DNA from: an uncultured Oscillibacter sp.
Lineage (GTDB): Bacteria > Bacillota > Clostridia > Oscillospirales > Oscillospiraceae
Length of the DNA stretch: 9,137 nt
NCBI GenBank assembly: GCA_905233795.1
Contig: CAJOFP010000036.1
Coordinates: 1-9,137 of the forward strand
Direction of reading: 5' to 3'
Shown here: positions 1-6,434 of the stretch, one piece after another
Position numbering within the stretch: position 1 is the first letter of the stretch
How the letters are laid out: each line of letters starts with the position of its first letter
Position numbers and translations under genes: made by a program
The notes under the pieces: model-generated
The model's input: the letters and a program-made list of their open reading frames with translations, nothing else
Database searches by the model: none
Told to the model about the DNA's origin: nothing

Positions 1-1
1 C

Positions 2-637
2 AATATGAATACGATAAAAATGATGCTTGGCAAAGCTGAAAAATTGGGATTTCAGTATTTAAACGGCATGGACGCGGATCGAACGGTTTCAGCCGTTATG
101 ATAAAAGTCAAAGACGGATATGGCGTCGGGAATGTGACGGATGATATTAATATACACGTCCGCAAAGTAAAAGCGACATCGGCGCGGGATATGATTTCCG
201 GTCTCGCGGACGGATTGCAAGGCGCGTCCCGGATTGTGATAATATTGGCGGCGGCGGTCTGGATTTTAGCGGCGGGAATTTTAGCGGCGGCGTTTGTCTT
301 ATTGGCGCATGAACGGAAACAGGAGTTCGCCGCTTTATTGATTTTAGGCGCGTCACGGAAAATTTTATCCCGGTTAATATTAACGGAATCTATGATTTTA
401 TCGCTGACAGGCTCTGTCGGCGGGGCGGTTCTCGCGGGATTGGTTATCATGCCGTTCAGCGGATTGATTAGAAATCAACTGGATTTGCCGTATTTAACGC
501 CCGGTATGAATATAACGGCGGCATTGTTCGCGGGCGCGGCGTTTCTATCCGCGCTGACCGGCGCCGGGGCGTCGATTTTATCCGTCCGGAGAATTTTAAA
601 AGACGAAACCGGTCTGTTATTGCGGGAGGAGATGTAG
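2..637 (+). CDS. FtsX/MacB-type ABC transporter permease, C-terminal part (5' end outside window)
   Basis: This is the membrane subunit of an ABC transporter of the MacB/LolCDE/FtsX class, which moves substrates or signals across the cytoplasmic membrane using ATPase-driven conformational change rather than a conventional pore. The frame is open to the left edge, so the ATG at position 5 is probably internal. Counting from that Met, residues 1-75 look like the end of the extracytoplasmic domain. Residues 77-100 form a membrane helix. Residues 103-130 carry the family's cytoplasmic coupling motif (ERKQEFAALLILGASRK, then an LTES segment). Further helices lie near 127-153 and 169-190, and a short basic cytoplasmic tail follows. 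The spacing of the three helices and the ExxxLxxLGASR-like motif are typical of the FtsX fold. The ATPase gene starts 6 nt after its stop, so the two are almost certainly partners. Substrate cannot be told from this part; an antimicrobial-peptide or lipoprotein exporter is possible. Confidence 0.88.
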   Translation, partial: NMNTIKMMLGKAEKLGFQYLNGMDADRTVSAVMIKVKDGYGVGNVTDDINIHVRKVKATSARDMISGLADGLQGASRIVIILAAAVWILAAGILAAAFVLLAHERKQEFAALLILGASRKILSRLILTESMILSLTGSVGGAVLAGLVIMPFSGLIRNQLDLPYLTPGMNITAALFAGAAFLSALTGAGASILSVRRILKDETGLLLREEM

Positions 638-643
638 CGCGAT

Positions 644-1324
644 ATGTTATACGCGGAGAATATCAGCCGCCGTTTCTTTCGGAAGACGGGCGGCGCGAAT
701 TTCTTTTTCGCTGTGAAAGACGCGGATTTTAGTTTGTCTCCCGGCGTTCTGACGGAAATTACAGGCCGATCCGGAAGCGGAAAAACGACGTTATTGCATA
801 TATTAGCCGGATTGTTAAAGCCCACGACTGGAAATATAATTTTAAACGGACAGGATTTATACGCCATGAACGATGAGGAGCGCGCAAGATTTCGCAATCG
901 CAAAATCGGCATAGCCCCGCAGAAACAGACGGCCTTGAGAAGTCTGACGGTATGGGAAAATATTTTACTGCCCTATATGCTCTATCAGGAAGAAAAAGCG
1001 GCGGATCAGACGCGGGCGGAAAATCTGATGGAACGAATGGGAATCGCGTCTCTTCGGGACGCCTATCCCAATGAATTATCCGGGGGCGAATCGCGGCGGC
1101 TGTCGATTATCCGGGCTTTGATTCGGGAGCCGGAAATTTTGCTGGCCGACGAACCGACCGGGGATTTAGATAACGAGAACACGACGGCGGTTTTGCGTCT
1201 TTTGCGGGAAATCGCGGACAGTGGAACCGCTGTATTGTTAGTGACGCATGAAAAAGAAGCGGCGGCCTACGCGGACTGTCATTTTCAAATGGACGCGGGC
1301 GTCTTGACGGAGAATAAAAAATAA
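644..1324 (+). CDS. ABC transporter ATP-binding protein, LolD/MacB family
   Basis: This cytoplasmic ATPase powers the FtsX-like permease encoded just upstream. All ABC landmarks are present in 226 residues, a normal length for LolD-like ATPases: Walker A GRSGSGKT (41-48), Q-loop Gln at about 93 (APQKQT), signature LSGGE (145-149), Walker B ILLADE followed by PTGDLD (165-176), and the switch His at 202 (VTHE). The PTGDLD D-loop and LSGGES signature are typical of the MacB/LolD/FtsE subgroup. The start is an ATG preceded by GGGAGGAG (624-631), which sits inside the end of the permease gene at a rather long spacing of 12 nt, so translation is probably coupled. A terminator follows the stop immediately, making this the last gene of its operon. 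The protein looks intact and active. Confidence 0.95.
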   Translation: MLYAENISRRFFRKTGGANFFFAVKDADFSLSPGVLTEITGRSGSGKTTLLHILAGLLKPTTGNIILNGQDLYAMNDEERARFRNRKIGIAPQKQTALRSLTVWENILLPYMLYQEEKAADQTRAENLMERMGIASLRDAYPNELSGGESRRLSIIRALIREPEILLADEPTGDLDNENTTAVLRLLREIADSGTAVLLVTHEKEAAAYADCHFQMDAGVLTENKK

Positions 1325-1325
1325 T

Positions 1326-1357
1326 AAAAAGCGATCCCTTTTCCGGGACCGCTTTTT
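1326..1357. terminator. Intrinsic terminator, probably bidirectional
   Basis: A 13-bp stem (1326-1338 with 1345-1357, one A-C mismatch) encloses a 6-nt loop, TTTTCC. Both arms end in an A5/T5 tract. The plus strand continues into ATTTATATATTTTTT, and the minus strand into ATTATTTTTTATT. It begins 1 nt after the ATPase stop and can also receive minus-strand transcription from the UshA-like gene that ends at 1513, for which no other terminator is visible. Confidence 0.85.
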
Positions 1358-1489
1358 ATTTATATATTTTTTGCCTTTAAAATTACTCCCGCTCTTGCGA
1401 TAGACAGATATTTTTTTCCAGCGTATTTATACGCCGAGCGAATATCGAAAGCGAAACGCGCATATTGAACTTTTTCGGGAAACCCGCGA

Positions 1490-1519
1490 AAAATCAGGAA
1501 TTAACCGGAAAATCAGGAA
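1490..1519. repeat. 11-bp direct repeat AAAATCAGGAA at the 3' end of the UshA-like gene
   Basis: Two perfect copies of AAAATCAGGAA lie at 1490-1500 and 1509-1519, 19 bp apart start to start. The right copy includes the stop codon of the minus-strand gene. This looks like a small local duplication of the gene end. No function is evident. Confidence 0.5.
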
Positions 1520-2685
1520 AGAATGACATGATCCCCTCTGGCTTGCCCGTACATCGCGTCCGTTACCACGCCGCCCAGACCTTGGCTGATATAATCCACA
1601 AGCGCCTGTTCTATGGAAATATCCGTCTCTATTCGATTCTCAGCGATTTTCATGAGATAATAAGAATCACCGCCCGCCGCGCAGTAATTATTCGTGACAA
1701 CGGCGTAAACCTCGTCCGGGTCGAAAGGCAGGCCCCGGATACTGTCTATTTTTAATCGCCGAATCGACGCGGGCCGGGCGTATCTCGACTCCGGATATAA
1801 TTCCCCCGCGTCATAGGGAATCCGCGTGTCCAGCGTAAACGCGATCCCGCTGCTCTGCGGGTAACTGTTCGCGTATTCCGGCAGGCGTCCCGTACTCGCT
1901 TCCAGCGTTTCCAGCAATTCCGCGCCTGTCAGATAGACCACGGATACTGTATTAGAAAATGGAAAAGCGTTGGCGATCATGTTTCTTGTTATATTGCCCT
2001 CGTGGATACTGGCCCGGATTCCGGCGCCATTGGTAATTCCCACGATATGATTTTCGTCCGTCTCCCATTCTTCCACGGACTGTTTGGCGCTCCATATAAT
2101 CGCGTCCGCGATCAGATCGCCCAGATTGGTTTCTTCCGTGCGCACGCCGGGGGCGGCTTCCCCGTTCAGCTCCGCCTCCGAACGGGCGAATATCGTGCCG
2201 TATTCCGCCTGAAAACGGGATTGAAGCTGATCCGTCGCCCTCAAAACCGTCGGGTCTTCCCGCAAATCTTCCGAGGCGACCAGCCAGCGGTCTTCTATTT
2301 TCCGCGCCGCGTCGTCAATCACCACAACCCCTATATACGCGAATTTCTCCCCGCAGGCTTGCAGGGCTTCCCCGTTCGGTCCCGATGTGATGGCGGCGTC
2401 ATTGTTTCCGCCGCCCAGAGTCAAATCCAGTCCCTTTACTTTGGCGATTATATCCAAAGAACCGTATCCCACGTCGCTGCCGTCCCCGACGCTTTCTAAA
2501 TTGGACAGGCAAATTACTATATCCGCGCCGGGAATCACGTCCCCATTCTCCCGAAGCGCGTCGATCTGTTCCTGTACGCGGCGGTAAACATCCCCGCGCC
2601 GCGATACGACAAGCGACAGACCGGAATCCGCTTTCGCGCTCAACAAGGCTTTCGGCGTAAGCAGCCCGAAAAATCCAACGGTCAC
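1513..2685 (-). CDS. UshA-like protein, C-terminal fragment (5'-nucleotidase C domain)
   Basis: This is the 3' reading frame of the broken UshA-like gene, 390 residues from an internal GTG. No Shine-Dalgarno sequence suits that GTG, and residues just before it in the same frame (YTTKSG) continue the family pattern, so it is a continuation and not a real start. Residues 1-120 are the second half of the metallophosphatase domain with SNL and GGNND in place of the His-containing motifs. Residues 155-390 are the nucleoside-binding domain: TEETNLGDLIADA, NGAGIRASI, then GNITRNMIANAFPFSNTV, LTGAELLETLE and NNYCAAGGDSYY. The conserved GIR arginine, the PF(S)N phenylalanine and the GGD aspartate are retained, so nucleoside binding may survive without hydrolysis. 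Confidence 0.7.
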   Translation of the reverse strand: MTVGFFGLLTPKALLSAKADSGLSLVVSRRGDVYRRVQEQIDALRENGDVIPGADIVICLSNLESVGDGSDVGYGSLDIIAKVKGLDLTLGGGNNDAAITSGPNGEALQACGEKFAYIGVVVIDDAARKIEDRWLVASEDLREDPTVLRATDQLQSRFQAEYGTIFARSEAELNGEAAPGVRTEETNLGDLIADAIIWSAKQSVEEWETDENHIVGITNGAGIRASIHEGNITRNMIANAFPFSNTVSVVYLTGAELLETLEASTGRLPEYANSYPQSSGIAFTLDTRIPYDAGELYPESRYARPASIRRLKIDSIRGLPFDPDEVYAVVTNNYCAAGGDSYYLMKIAENRIETDISIEQALVDYISQGLGGVVTDAMYGQARGDHVILS

Positions 2686-3172
2686 GCCGCTTTTTGTCGT
2701 GTAACTGTAATTCCGCGAACAGAGCGTGTCCGATTCCGTTGGCGCACAGAAACGGAAACGCCGCCCGCCGCAGATTTCGTTTCATCGCGTCATAGCCATA
2801 GACAAATTCATTTCTTCCCACAGCCGCTACATCATAGCCCGTCAGATTCATCAGTTCCATAGCGGCGGCGCCTTTGTCGCTGGCGTAAATGGGCCCCGCG
2901 GAGGCGTTTCCCGCGTCAACTAAAATCACTTCCGCGCCCAGACGCTCAAATTCGCTTTTCAGCCACGCCATGCGCGGATACCCTTCCACCGCCCCGTTGA
3001 CATCATTAGAGTGCAGGATTACCGTTTTGCCATGATAATCTTTCTCCGGCGGTTCTTTTATGACAACGCCTTCCGCGCCCGTGTCCGCGTATGCGCCGGT
3101 ACACAGAATCATTGCGACGAAAAGCGCCAGCGGAAAATACGCGAGCGTCCGCCCGGCTTTCAAAAATCTCAT
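2399..3172 (-). CDS. UshA-like protein, N-terminal fragment as it stands in the sequence
   Basis: This is the 5' reading frame of the broken UshA-like gene. Residues 1 to about 146 are homologous sequence: signal peptide, then metallophosphatase strands through FPFLCAN. After that, up to about residue 160, either frame is plausible. From there to the stop the sequence is arginine-rich, unrelated to the family and clearly out of frame. If the break is genuine, the product is a signal peptide plus part of a nuclease fold with a nonsense tail and no C-terminal domain. Confidence 0.6.
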   Translation of the reverse strand: MRFLKAGRTLAYFPLALFVAMILCTGAYADTGAEGVVIKEPPEKDYHGKTVILHSNDVNGAVEGYPRMAWLKSEFERLGAEVILVDAGNASAGPIYASDKGAAAMELMNLTGYDVAAVGRNEFVYGYDAMKRNLRRAAFPFLCANGIGHALFAELQLHDKKRRDRWIFRAAYAESLVERESGFRSVACRIAARGCLPPRTGTDRRASGEWGRDSRRGYSNLPVQFRKRRGRQRRGIRFFGYNRQSKGTGFDSGRRKQ

Positions 3173-3264
3173 ACGGCTCCCCCTCTTTCAAAATTCCCGG
3201 TCTCCGTTTATTTTAATATTAAATAATATTATTAAAATTTATTTAATTTATTTAAATTATTTAA
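3173..3264. other. Very A/T-rich spacer between phosphatase and UshA-like genes
   Basis: The 92-bp gap is almost pure A/T from about 3206 to 3264 and contains two perfect 12-bp palindromes, TTTAATATTAAA and AATAATATTATT. I see no G/C-stem terminator, so readthrough from the phosphatase gene is possible. The A/T run could also hold a separate promoter for the UshA-like gene, but no -35/-10 pair stands out. Confidence 0.4.
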
Positions 3265-4911
3265 TTATTGAAAGCGCAGACAGAGCATCGTAATATCGTC
3301 AAATTGCGGCGCGTCTTTCACAAAAGCGTCAATATCATGCCGTGTGCCGCGGATAATTTCATCCGGCGTCTTTTCCGCGTAGACGTTGAGGGCGTTGACC
3401 ATGCGCTCTTCCCCGAACAGTTCCTGATCCCCGTTCGTCGCCTCCGTCACGCCGTCCGTATAGATAAACAGCGCGTCGCCGTGATTTAATTTTATCTCGT
3501 CCTCCCGGTAACGCAATCCCTCAAACGTCGCCAGCGGCGGGCCGTGTCTGTCTTTTACCAGCGCGAATCCCTCGCCTTTACGATAAACCGCCGGGTATTC
3601 ATGCCCCGCGCTCGCGGAAATCAATTCTCCCGTCGAGATCGTCAAAATCCCCAGCCATACGGTGACAAATAATTCCGCCTCGTTGCCCTCGCAAAGCCGG
3701 TTATTCACATCCGCCAGAATTTTTCCCGGATGTAAATCCGTTCCAGCCGCCTGCGCCCGGTTTTTGAGCAGCGTCTTGGCTATAACCATGAACAGCGCGG
3801 CGGGCACGCCTTTCCCGGATACGTCCGCCATGACCAAGGCGAGATGATCTTCGTCAATCAGGAAAAAGTCATAGAAATCCCCGCCGACTTCTTTCGCCGG
3901 ACTCATAGTCGCGTAAAGATCAAACTCGCTCCGTTCCGGGAAAGCCGGGAAAATGCGCGGCAGCATATCCGCCTGAATCTGCGTCGCCACGTTCAATTCC
4001 GCGCCGATACGCTCTTTTTCGGCCGATATTTTTAATAAATTCTTCATAAAGCGCTTCATATCATGAGACATGGTAATCAGCGCGTCGGACAGCGATTCCA
4101 GTTCGTCCCCCGTGTGAATATCCGGATTCCGAAGCGTCAGCGCTTCCGGATCCTCCTGTCCGTGACTGCTTTCCACAAATCCGTTGGCGGCCTGTTCCAG
4201 TTTCGTCATGGGATGAATCACGCGACGGTCGATCCAGCGATAGAGCGCGGAGAGAAACAGCGCCGCCAAGATTATAATTTCAATCAATAAAATCAAGATA
4301 TACCGGAACAGGGTTTGAATAATCTCATCCATATTCAAATCCGCCGCCAGTATGGCGACCGCTTCCCCCGAAGAATCCAAAACAGGGACAAGGCCCGTAT
4401 ACATATAGCCGAATGTCGTCCGGTTGCGATAATAACTGACATAATCCCCGCCGCTCATGCGGTCAAGATAATAACCCGCGACATCCGGCGAATAATTCTC
4501 CCCGGTCAGGCCGCCCAGCGTCACAGAATAAAATTCCTCGTTTTCCTCCCGTTCCGCCTGTGTAACGCCCGCCATAACGTCCATCATGTTGTCCGATTCG
4601 TTCAGATTCAGCGGTTTGACGATACACACAAACGTAAAATCGTTGCTTTCTTTCAGGCGATCCAGATAATCCTGCGCGTGTTGGAACGCCGCCGATTTTT
4701 CCCCCGTTTCGATACAGGTTTTTAAATCATCCCCGTCGATTTCCGTCAGCGCCAGTTCCAGCGCGTCCCCGATGTACGTCTGATATTTCTCAATCATGCC
4801 CAGATAATACGTCACAAAGCCAAGGGCGGACAGCGTCACGCACAGCAGGACGATAAACGCCCCGCAGCCGATCAAAATACTGCGCCGAAGCGGATTCCGG
4901 TATTTTTTCAT
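3265..4911 (-). CDS. Membrane sensor with HAMP and SpoIIE/RsbU-type PP2C phosphatase domain
   Basis: This 548-residue protein is a membrane-anchored serine/threonine phosphatase that probably dephosphorylates an anti-anti-sigma (STAS) protein in a partner-switching stress pathway. Order of parts: TM1 at about 12-37, an extracytoplasmic sensor region 38-203 (Cache-like by size and position), TM2 at about 204-225, a HAMP-like segment from 226 to about 285 (RRVIHPMTKLEQAANGF), a helical linker, and the SpoIIE domain from about 305 to 548. Metal-binding landmarks are complete: VGGDFYD (Asp345), ADVSGKG (Asp363), SAGHEYP, YTDGVTEA (Asp486) and FDDI (Asp538/539), so it should be active. The ATG overlaps the stop of the upstream frame as ATGA, and a good AAGGAG (4923-4928) lies 11 nt ahead, so it is translationally coupled. 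No STAS or anti-sigma gene is in view, so the target must be elsewhere. Confidence 0.93.
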   Translation of the reverse strand: MKKYRNPLRRSILIGCGAFIVLLCVTLSALGFVTYYLGMIEKYQTYIGDALELALTEIDGDDLKTCIETGEKSAAFQHAQDYLDRLKESNDFTFVCIVKPLNLNESDNMMDVMAGVTQAEREENEEFYSVTLGGLTGENYSPDVAGYYLDRMSGGDYVSYYRNRTTFGYMYTGLVPVLDSSGEAVAILAADLNMDEIIQTLFRYILILLIEIIILAALFLSALYRWIDRRVIHPMTKLEQAANGFVESSHGQEDPEALTLRNPDIHTGDELESLSDALITMSHDMKRFMKNLLKISAEKERIGAELNVATQIQADMLPRIFPAFPERSEFDLYATMSPAKEVGGDFYDFFLIDEDHLALVMADVSGKGVPAALFMVIAKTLLKNRAQAAGTDLHPGKILADVNNRLCEGNEAELFVTVWLGILTISTGELISASAGHEYPAVYRKGEGFALVKDRHGPPLATFEGLRYREDEIKLNHGDALFIYTDGVTEATNGDQELFGEERMVNALNVYAEKTPDEIIRGTRHDIDAFVKDAPQFDDITMLCLRFQ

Positions 4912-5099
4912 TTTTCAGACAACTCCTTTTGATTTAATTTAATATCATACGAAACCGGCATGGCGAACAGCCAGCGAAACAGAGCCGGCGCCGCCGCGGC
5001 TATAATCAAATCCGCGTATTTTAAACCCCGAAAGAAAATATATTCTCTGAAAATATTCAGCGCCTTATTTTCTTTCAATCGTTTTTGAATCACTTCCAA
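4908..5099 (-). CDS. Unrecognised protein, C-terminal fragment (63 aa)
   Basis: This is the third frame of the unrecognised gene. Alone it would be a 63-residue protein from a TTG start that overlaps the previous frame by 10 nt and lacks a convincing Shine-Dalgarno sequence. It has an amphipathic charged start (EVIQKRLKENKALNIFREY), a hydrophobic segment (ADLIIAAAAPALFRWLFAMP) and a lysine-rich end. A separate small membrane protein in an overlapping operon cannot be excluded. The smooth join across the A5 run makes me favour it being the true C-terminus of the upstream protein. Confidence 0.45.
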   Translation of the reverse strand: MEVIQKRLKENKALNIFREYIFFRGLKYADLIIAAAAPALFRWLFAMPVSYDIKLNQKELSEK

Positions 5100-5641
5100 T
5101 ATTTTTGCGATTCTCCTTCAGACAATCCGTCATCATGAAAGCCGCCGTACTCTTTCCAGCGCGTCGGGGCGGCGTAGATCGTGTGAATCCCGTCGCCGCT
5201 GAGCAGTTCCGGAATTAATATACAGCCCATTTGAAACGCGTTTTTATGCGCTTTTTTGCATTTTCGATAAGAATCCGTTTCATCGACGCTGTCCACCTGC
5301 AGAATATGGCGCGAGTCAAACAAATAAAACGGCAGCGCGGGCATGGAAATATAATCTTTGACAGGCTCCAGTTTTTCCGGCAGACGCGTCAGACTGCGCA
5401 AAACTTTGCCCCGTTCGATATAGGCGGCGCGTTTTTCATACCAGATTTTCAGCGCGTCCCGGTCTCCCCCGTGAACACAGTAAAATTTTTTAATTTGAAA
5501 ATACGCCTGTAATTTTTCGACGGCGTCCAGATAAAAGCCCGTAATTTGTCCTGTAATCCCGTCAAAATCCTCCAGCGCCCGTTCCCGGATTGTTTCCGGG
5601 ACAGATTCCAGCGCGGCGGTTAAATATTTGCGATATGACAT
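5090..5641 (-). CDS. Unrecognised protein, middle fragment
   Basis: This is the second frame of the unrecognised gene. Its ATG at 5641 lies inside a longer open stretch that reaches back beyond 5704 (PAYPFEIAAALGG, then SLVIPIPDMSYRKYL), so the ATG is probably not a true start. It carries a helical, charged region with several Tyr and Trp, one HGGD and one ELLSGDGIH segment, and three Cys (one in each of YCVHGG, RKCKK and MGCIL). It matches no family known to me. It ends at a TGA just after the A5 run where the frame appears to slip. Confidence 0.55.
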   Translation of the reverse strand: MSYRKYLTAALESVPETIRERALEDFDGITGQITGFYLDAVEKLQAYFQIKKFYCVHGGDRDALKIWYEKRAAYIERGKVLRSLTRLPEKLEPVKDYISMPALPFYLFDSRHILQVDSVDETDSYRKCKKAHKNAFQMGCILIPELLSGDGIHTIYAAPTRWKEYGGFHDDGLSEGESQKYWK

Positions 5642-6249
5642 ATCAGGAATGGGAATGACCAGCGATCCGCCAAGGGCGGCGGCGATCTCAAACGGATACG
5701 CAGGTTCAAATATTCCTGCGGCGTCAGTCCTTCTTTTTCCTGCCGGAAAGAAATCCGCTCCGTCTGTCCGCCGTTTATTCTGAGATAATCCGCCAGACTT
5801 TCCATCTCCGAAAATCCCGCCGAACCGCTAATATCTTTCGTGTGCAGATAGGCTTTGCCGCTGGCATAGTCAAAAAGGCGCGTCTCCCCGTTTTTCAGGA
5901 AAACCGATACGCTGACTTCATGTTCCCCGAACAGGCACGGGCCGCCTTCCACGGCGATCTCTTCCCCGCGTTCCCGCGCCGCCATTAAAATATCCAGATT
6001 GCCTGTAAAATACGGCATTTTTTCCCTGCTCGCGTATCTTACATTTTCAAAAGGCGGGAACGCTTTTACCGTCTGTTTAAAATCCATAACGTCCGCGCAT
6101 TCTTTAAATCGCAATTTTCCGCCGTTCCATTCATAAAAATCCCCGGAAATCAACCGAAAATCCAGCGCGTCAGGATTGGAAGCCGCGTAATCCGTTTCTT
6201 CCGGTTTTCGGCCTTTCCGGGCGATCATTTCTCTGATTGTATATTCCAC
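5620..6249 (-). CDS. Unrecognised protein, N-terminal fragment
   Basis: This is the first of three frames of the unrecognised gene. Residues 1-182 appear genuine, with a GTG start and a good ribosome binding site. They contain EAxxY-type acidic segments, a central FGEHEVSVSVFLKNG strand-like region and a LTPQEYLN end. The last 27 residues (from LRIRLR through the proline and aromatic tail) look like out-of-frame translation, because the alternative frame over the same bases gives PAYPFEIAAALGGSLVIPIP, which continues into the next segment. Confidence 0.55.
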   Translation of the reverse strand: MEYTIREMIARKGRKPEETDYAASNPDALDFRLISGDFYEWNGGKLRFKECADVMDFKQTVKAFPPFENVRYASREKMPYFTGNLDILMAARERGEEIAVEGGPCLFGEHEVSVSVFLKNGETRLFDYASGKAYLHTKDISGSAGFSEMESLADYLRINGGQTERISFRQEKEGLTPQEYLNLRIRLRSPPPLADRWSFPFLICHIANI

Positions 6250-6307
6250 AATAAAATTCCTCTTTTCTATCCCGTTTCCGTAAACAATTTCCCTAAAACA
6301 TTGTTGT

Positions 6308-6349
6308 ATTATCTATATTATAATATATATTTCTAAAATAATTTGTTAA
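6308..6349 (-). promoter_or_regulatory. Probable promoter region of the minus-strand operon
   Basis: On the minus strand, TTAACA (6349-6344, one mismatch to TTGACA) is followed after 16-18 nt by TATATT/TATTAT and then TATAAT (6322-6317) and GATAAT (6313-6308). The A/T richness allows several -10 choices, so the exact box is uncertain. The distance to the GTG at 6249 leaves a leader of about 50-65 nt. Confidence 0.4.
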
Positions 6350-6370
6350 ATATTCGTTAATATTCGTCAA
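6341..6370. repeat. Three 10-bp tandem units overlapping the promoter -35 region
   Basis: ATTTGTTAAA, TATTCGTTAA and TATTCGTCAA follow each other without gaps, sharing a TTxGTyAA core. The last two differ at one base. A 10-bp period puts the units on the same face of the helix, as in tandem regulator-binding sites, and they cover the probable -35 of the minus operon. Function is inferred from position only. Confidence 0.4.
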
Positions 6371-6434
6371 GTATATAATATATAATATATATTATATCAG
6401 ATTAATATTTCAAATTTTTATCCATCCTGTCATC

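Larger units (their letters stand above)
1513..3172 (-). pseudogene. Secreted UshA-like 5'-nucleotidase homologue with degenerate active site, one frame break
   Basis: Members of this family are secreted two-domain enzymes: an N-terminal metallophosphatase that removes phosphate from nucleotides and a C-terminal domain that binds the nucleoside. Reading 3172 to about 2745 and then the +1 frame to 1513 gives one protein of about 552 residues, the usual family length. A signal peptide (basic start, hydrophobic core, cleavage probably after AYA at 29) indicates export. An SD-like AGAGGGGGAG (3177-3186) precedes the ATG at 4 nt. The fold landmarks ILHSND, VDAGN, GYDVAAVG, FPFLCAN, GVTVGFFGL and KVKGLDL are all recognisable. 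The catalytic residues are not: the His of NDxH is Asn59, the bridging Asp of DAGD is Asn89, GNHE is GRNE, SHL is SNL, and GHSH is GGNN. The C-terminal domain is well kept (TEETNLGDLIADA, TNGAGIRASI, FPFSNT, AAGGDSYY). I infer a pseudoenzyme; whether it is still expressed depends on the frame break being real. Confidence 0.8.
4908..6249 (-). pseudogene. Unrecognised 447-aa protein, interrupted by two single-base frame breaks
   Basis: I do not recognise this protein. Three consecutive minus-strand frames join into one 447-residue product if one base is restored at each of two short runs. The first break is at CC (5703-5704): restoring CCC gives QEYLN-PAYPFEIAAALGG. The second is at the A5 run (5102-5106): restoring A6 gives GESQ-KILEVIQKRLKEN. 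Both joins read smoothly, and each downstream frame is open before its nominal start, which supports one gene. The start is GTG with AGAGGAA (6257-6263) at 7 nt. There is no signal peptide. The middle is rich in aromatic and charged residues, and the end has a hydrophobic stretch at about 410-432. It is the first gene of the operon and is coupled to the sensor phosphatase by ATGA, so it may belong to the same pathway. That role is inference only. Confidence 0.65.

Noticed and set aside
52..450. Minus-strand frame opposite the permease
   Set aside because: The plus strand carries clear FtsX helices and the coupling motif; the antisense frame has no family features.
1471..1493. Inverted repeat (TTTTTCGGG with CCCGCGAAAAA) as terminator of the UshA-like gene
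   Set aside because: It has one bulge and the T tract lies on the 5' side in both orientations, so no U-run follows the stem. The hairpin at 1326-1357 is the better terminator.
1465..1755. Plus-strand reading frame antisense to the end of the UshA-like gene
   Set aside because: It is a shadow of the conserved minus-strand coding sequence and shows no recognisable features of its own. The same holds for the other antisense frames over 2002-4725, 5231-5512 and 7148-8344.
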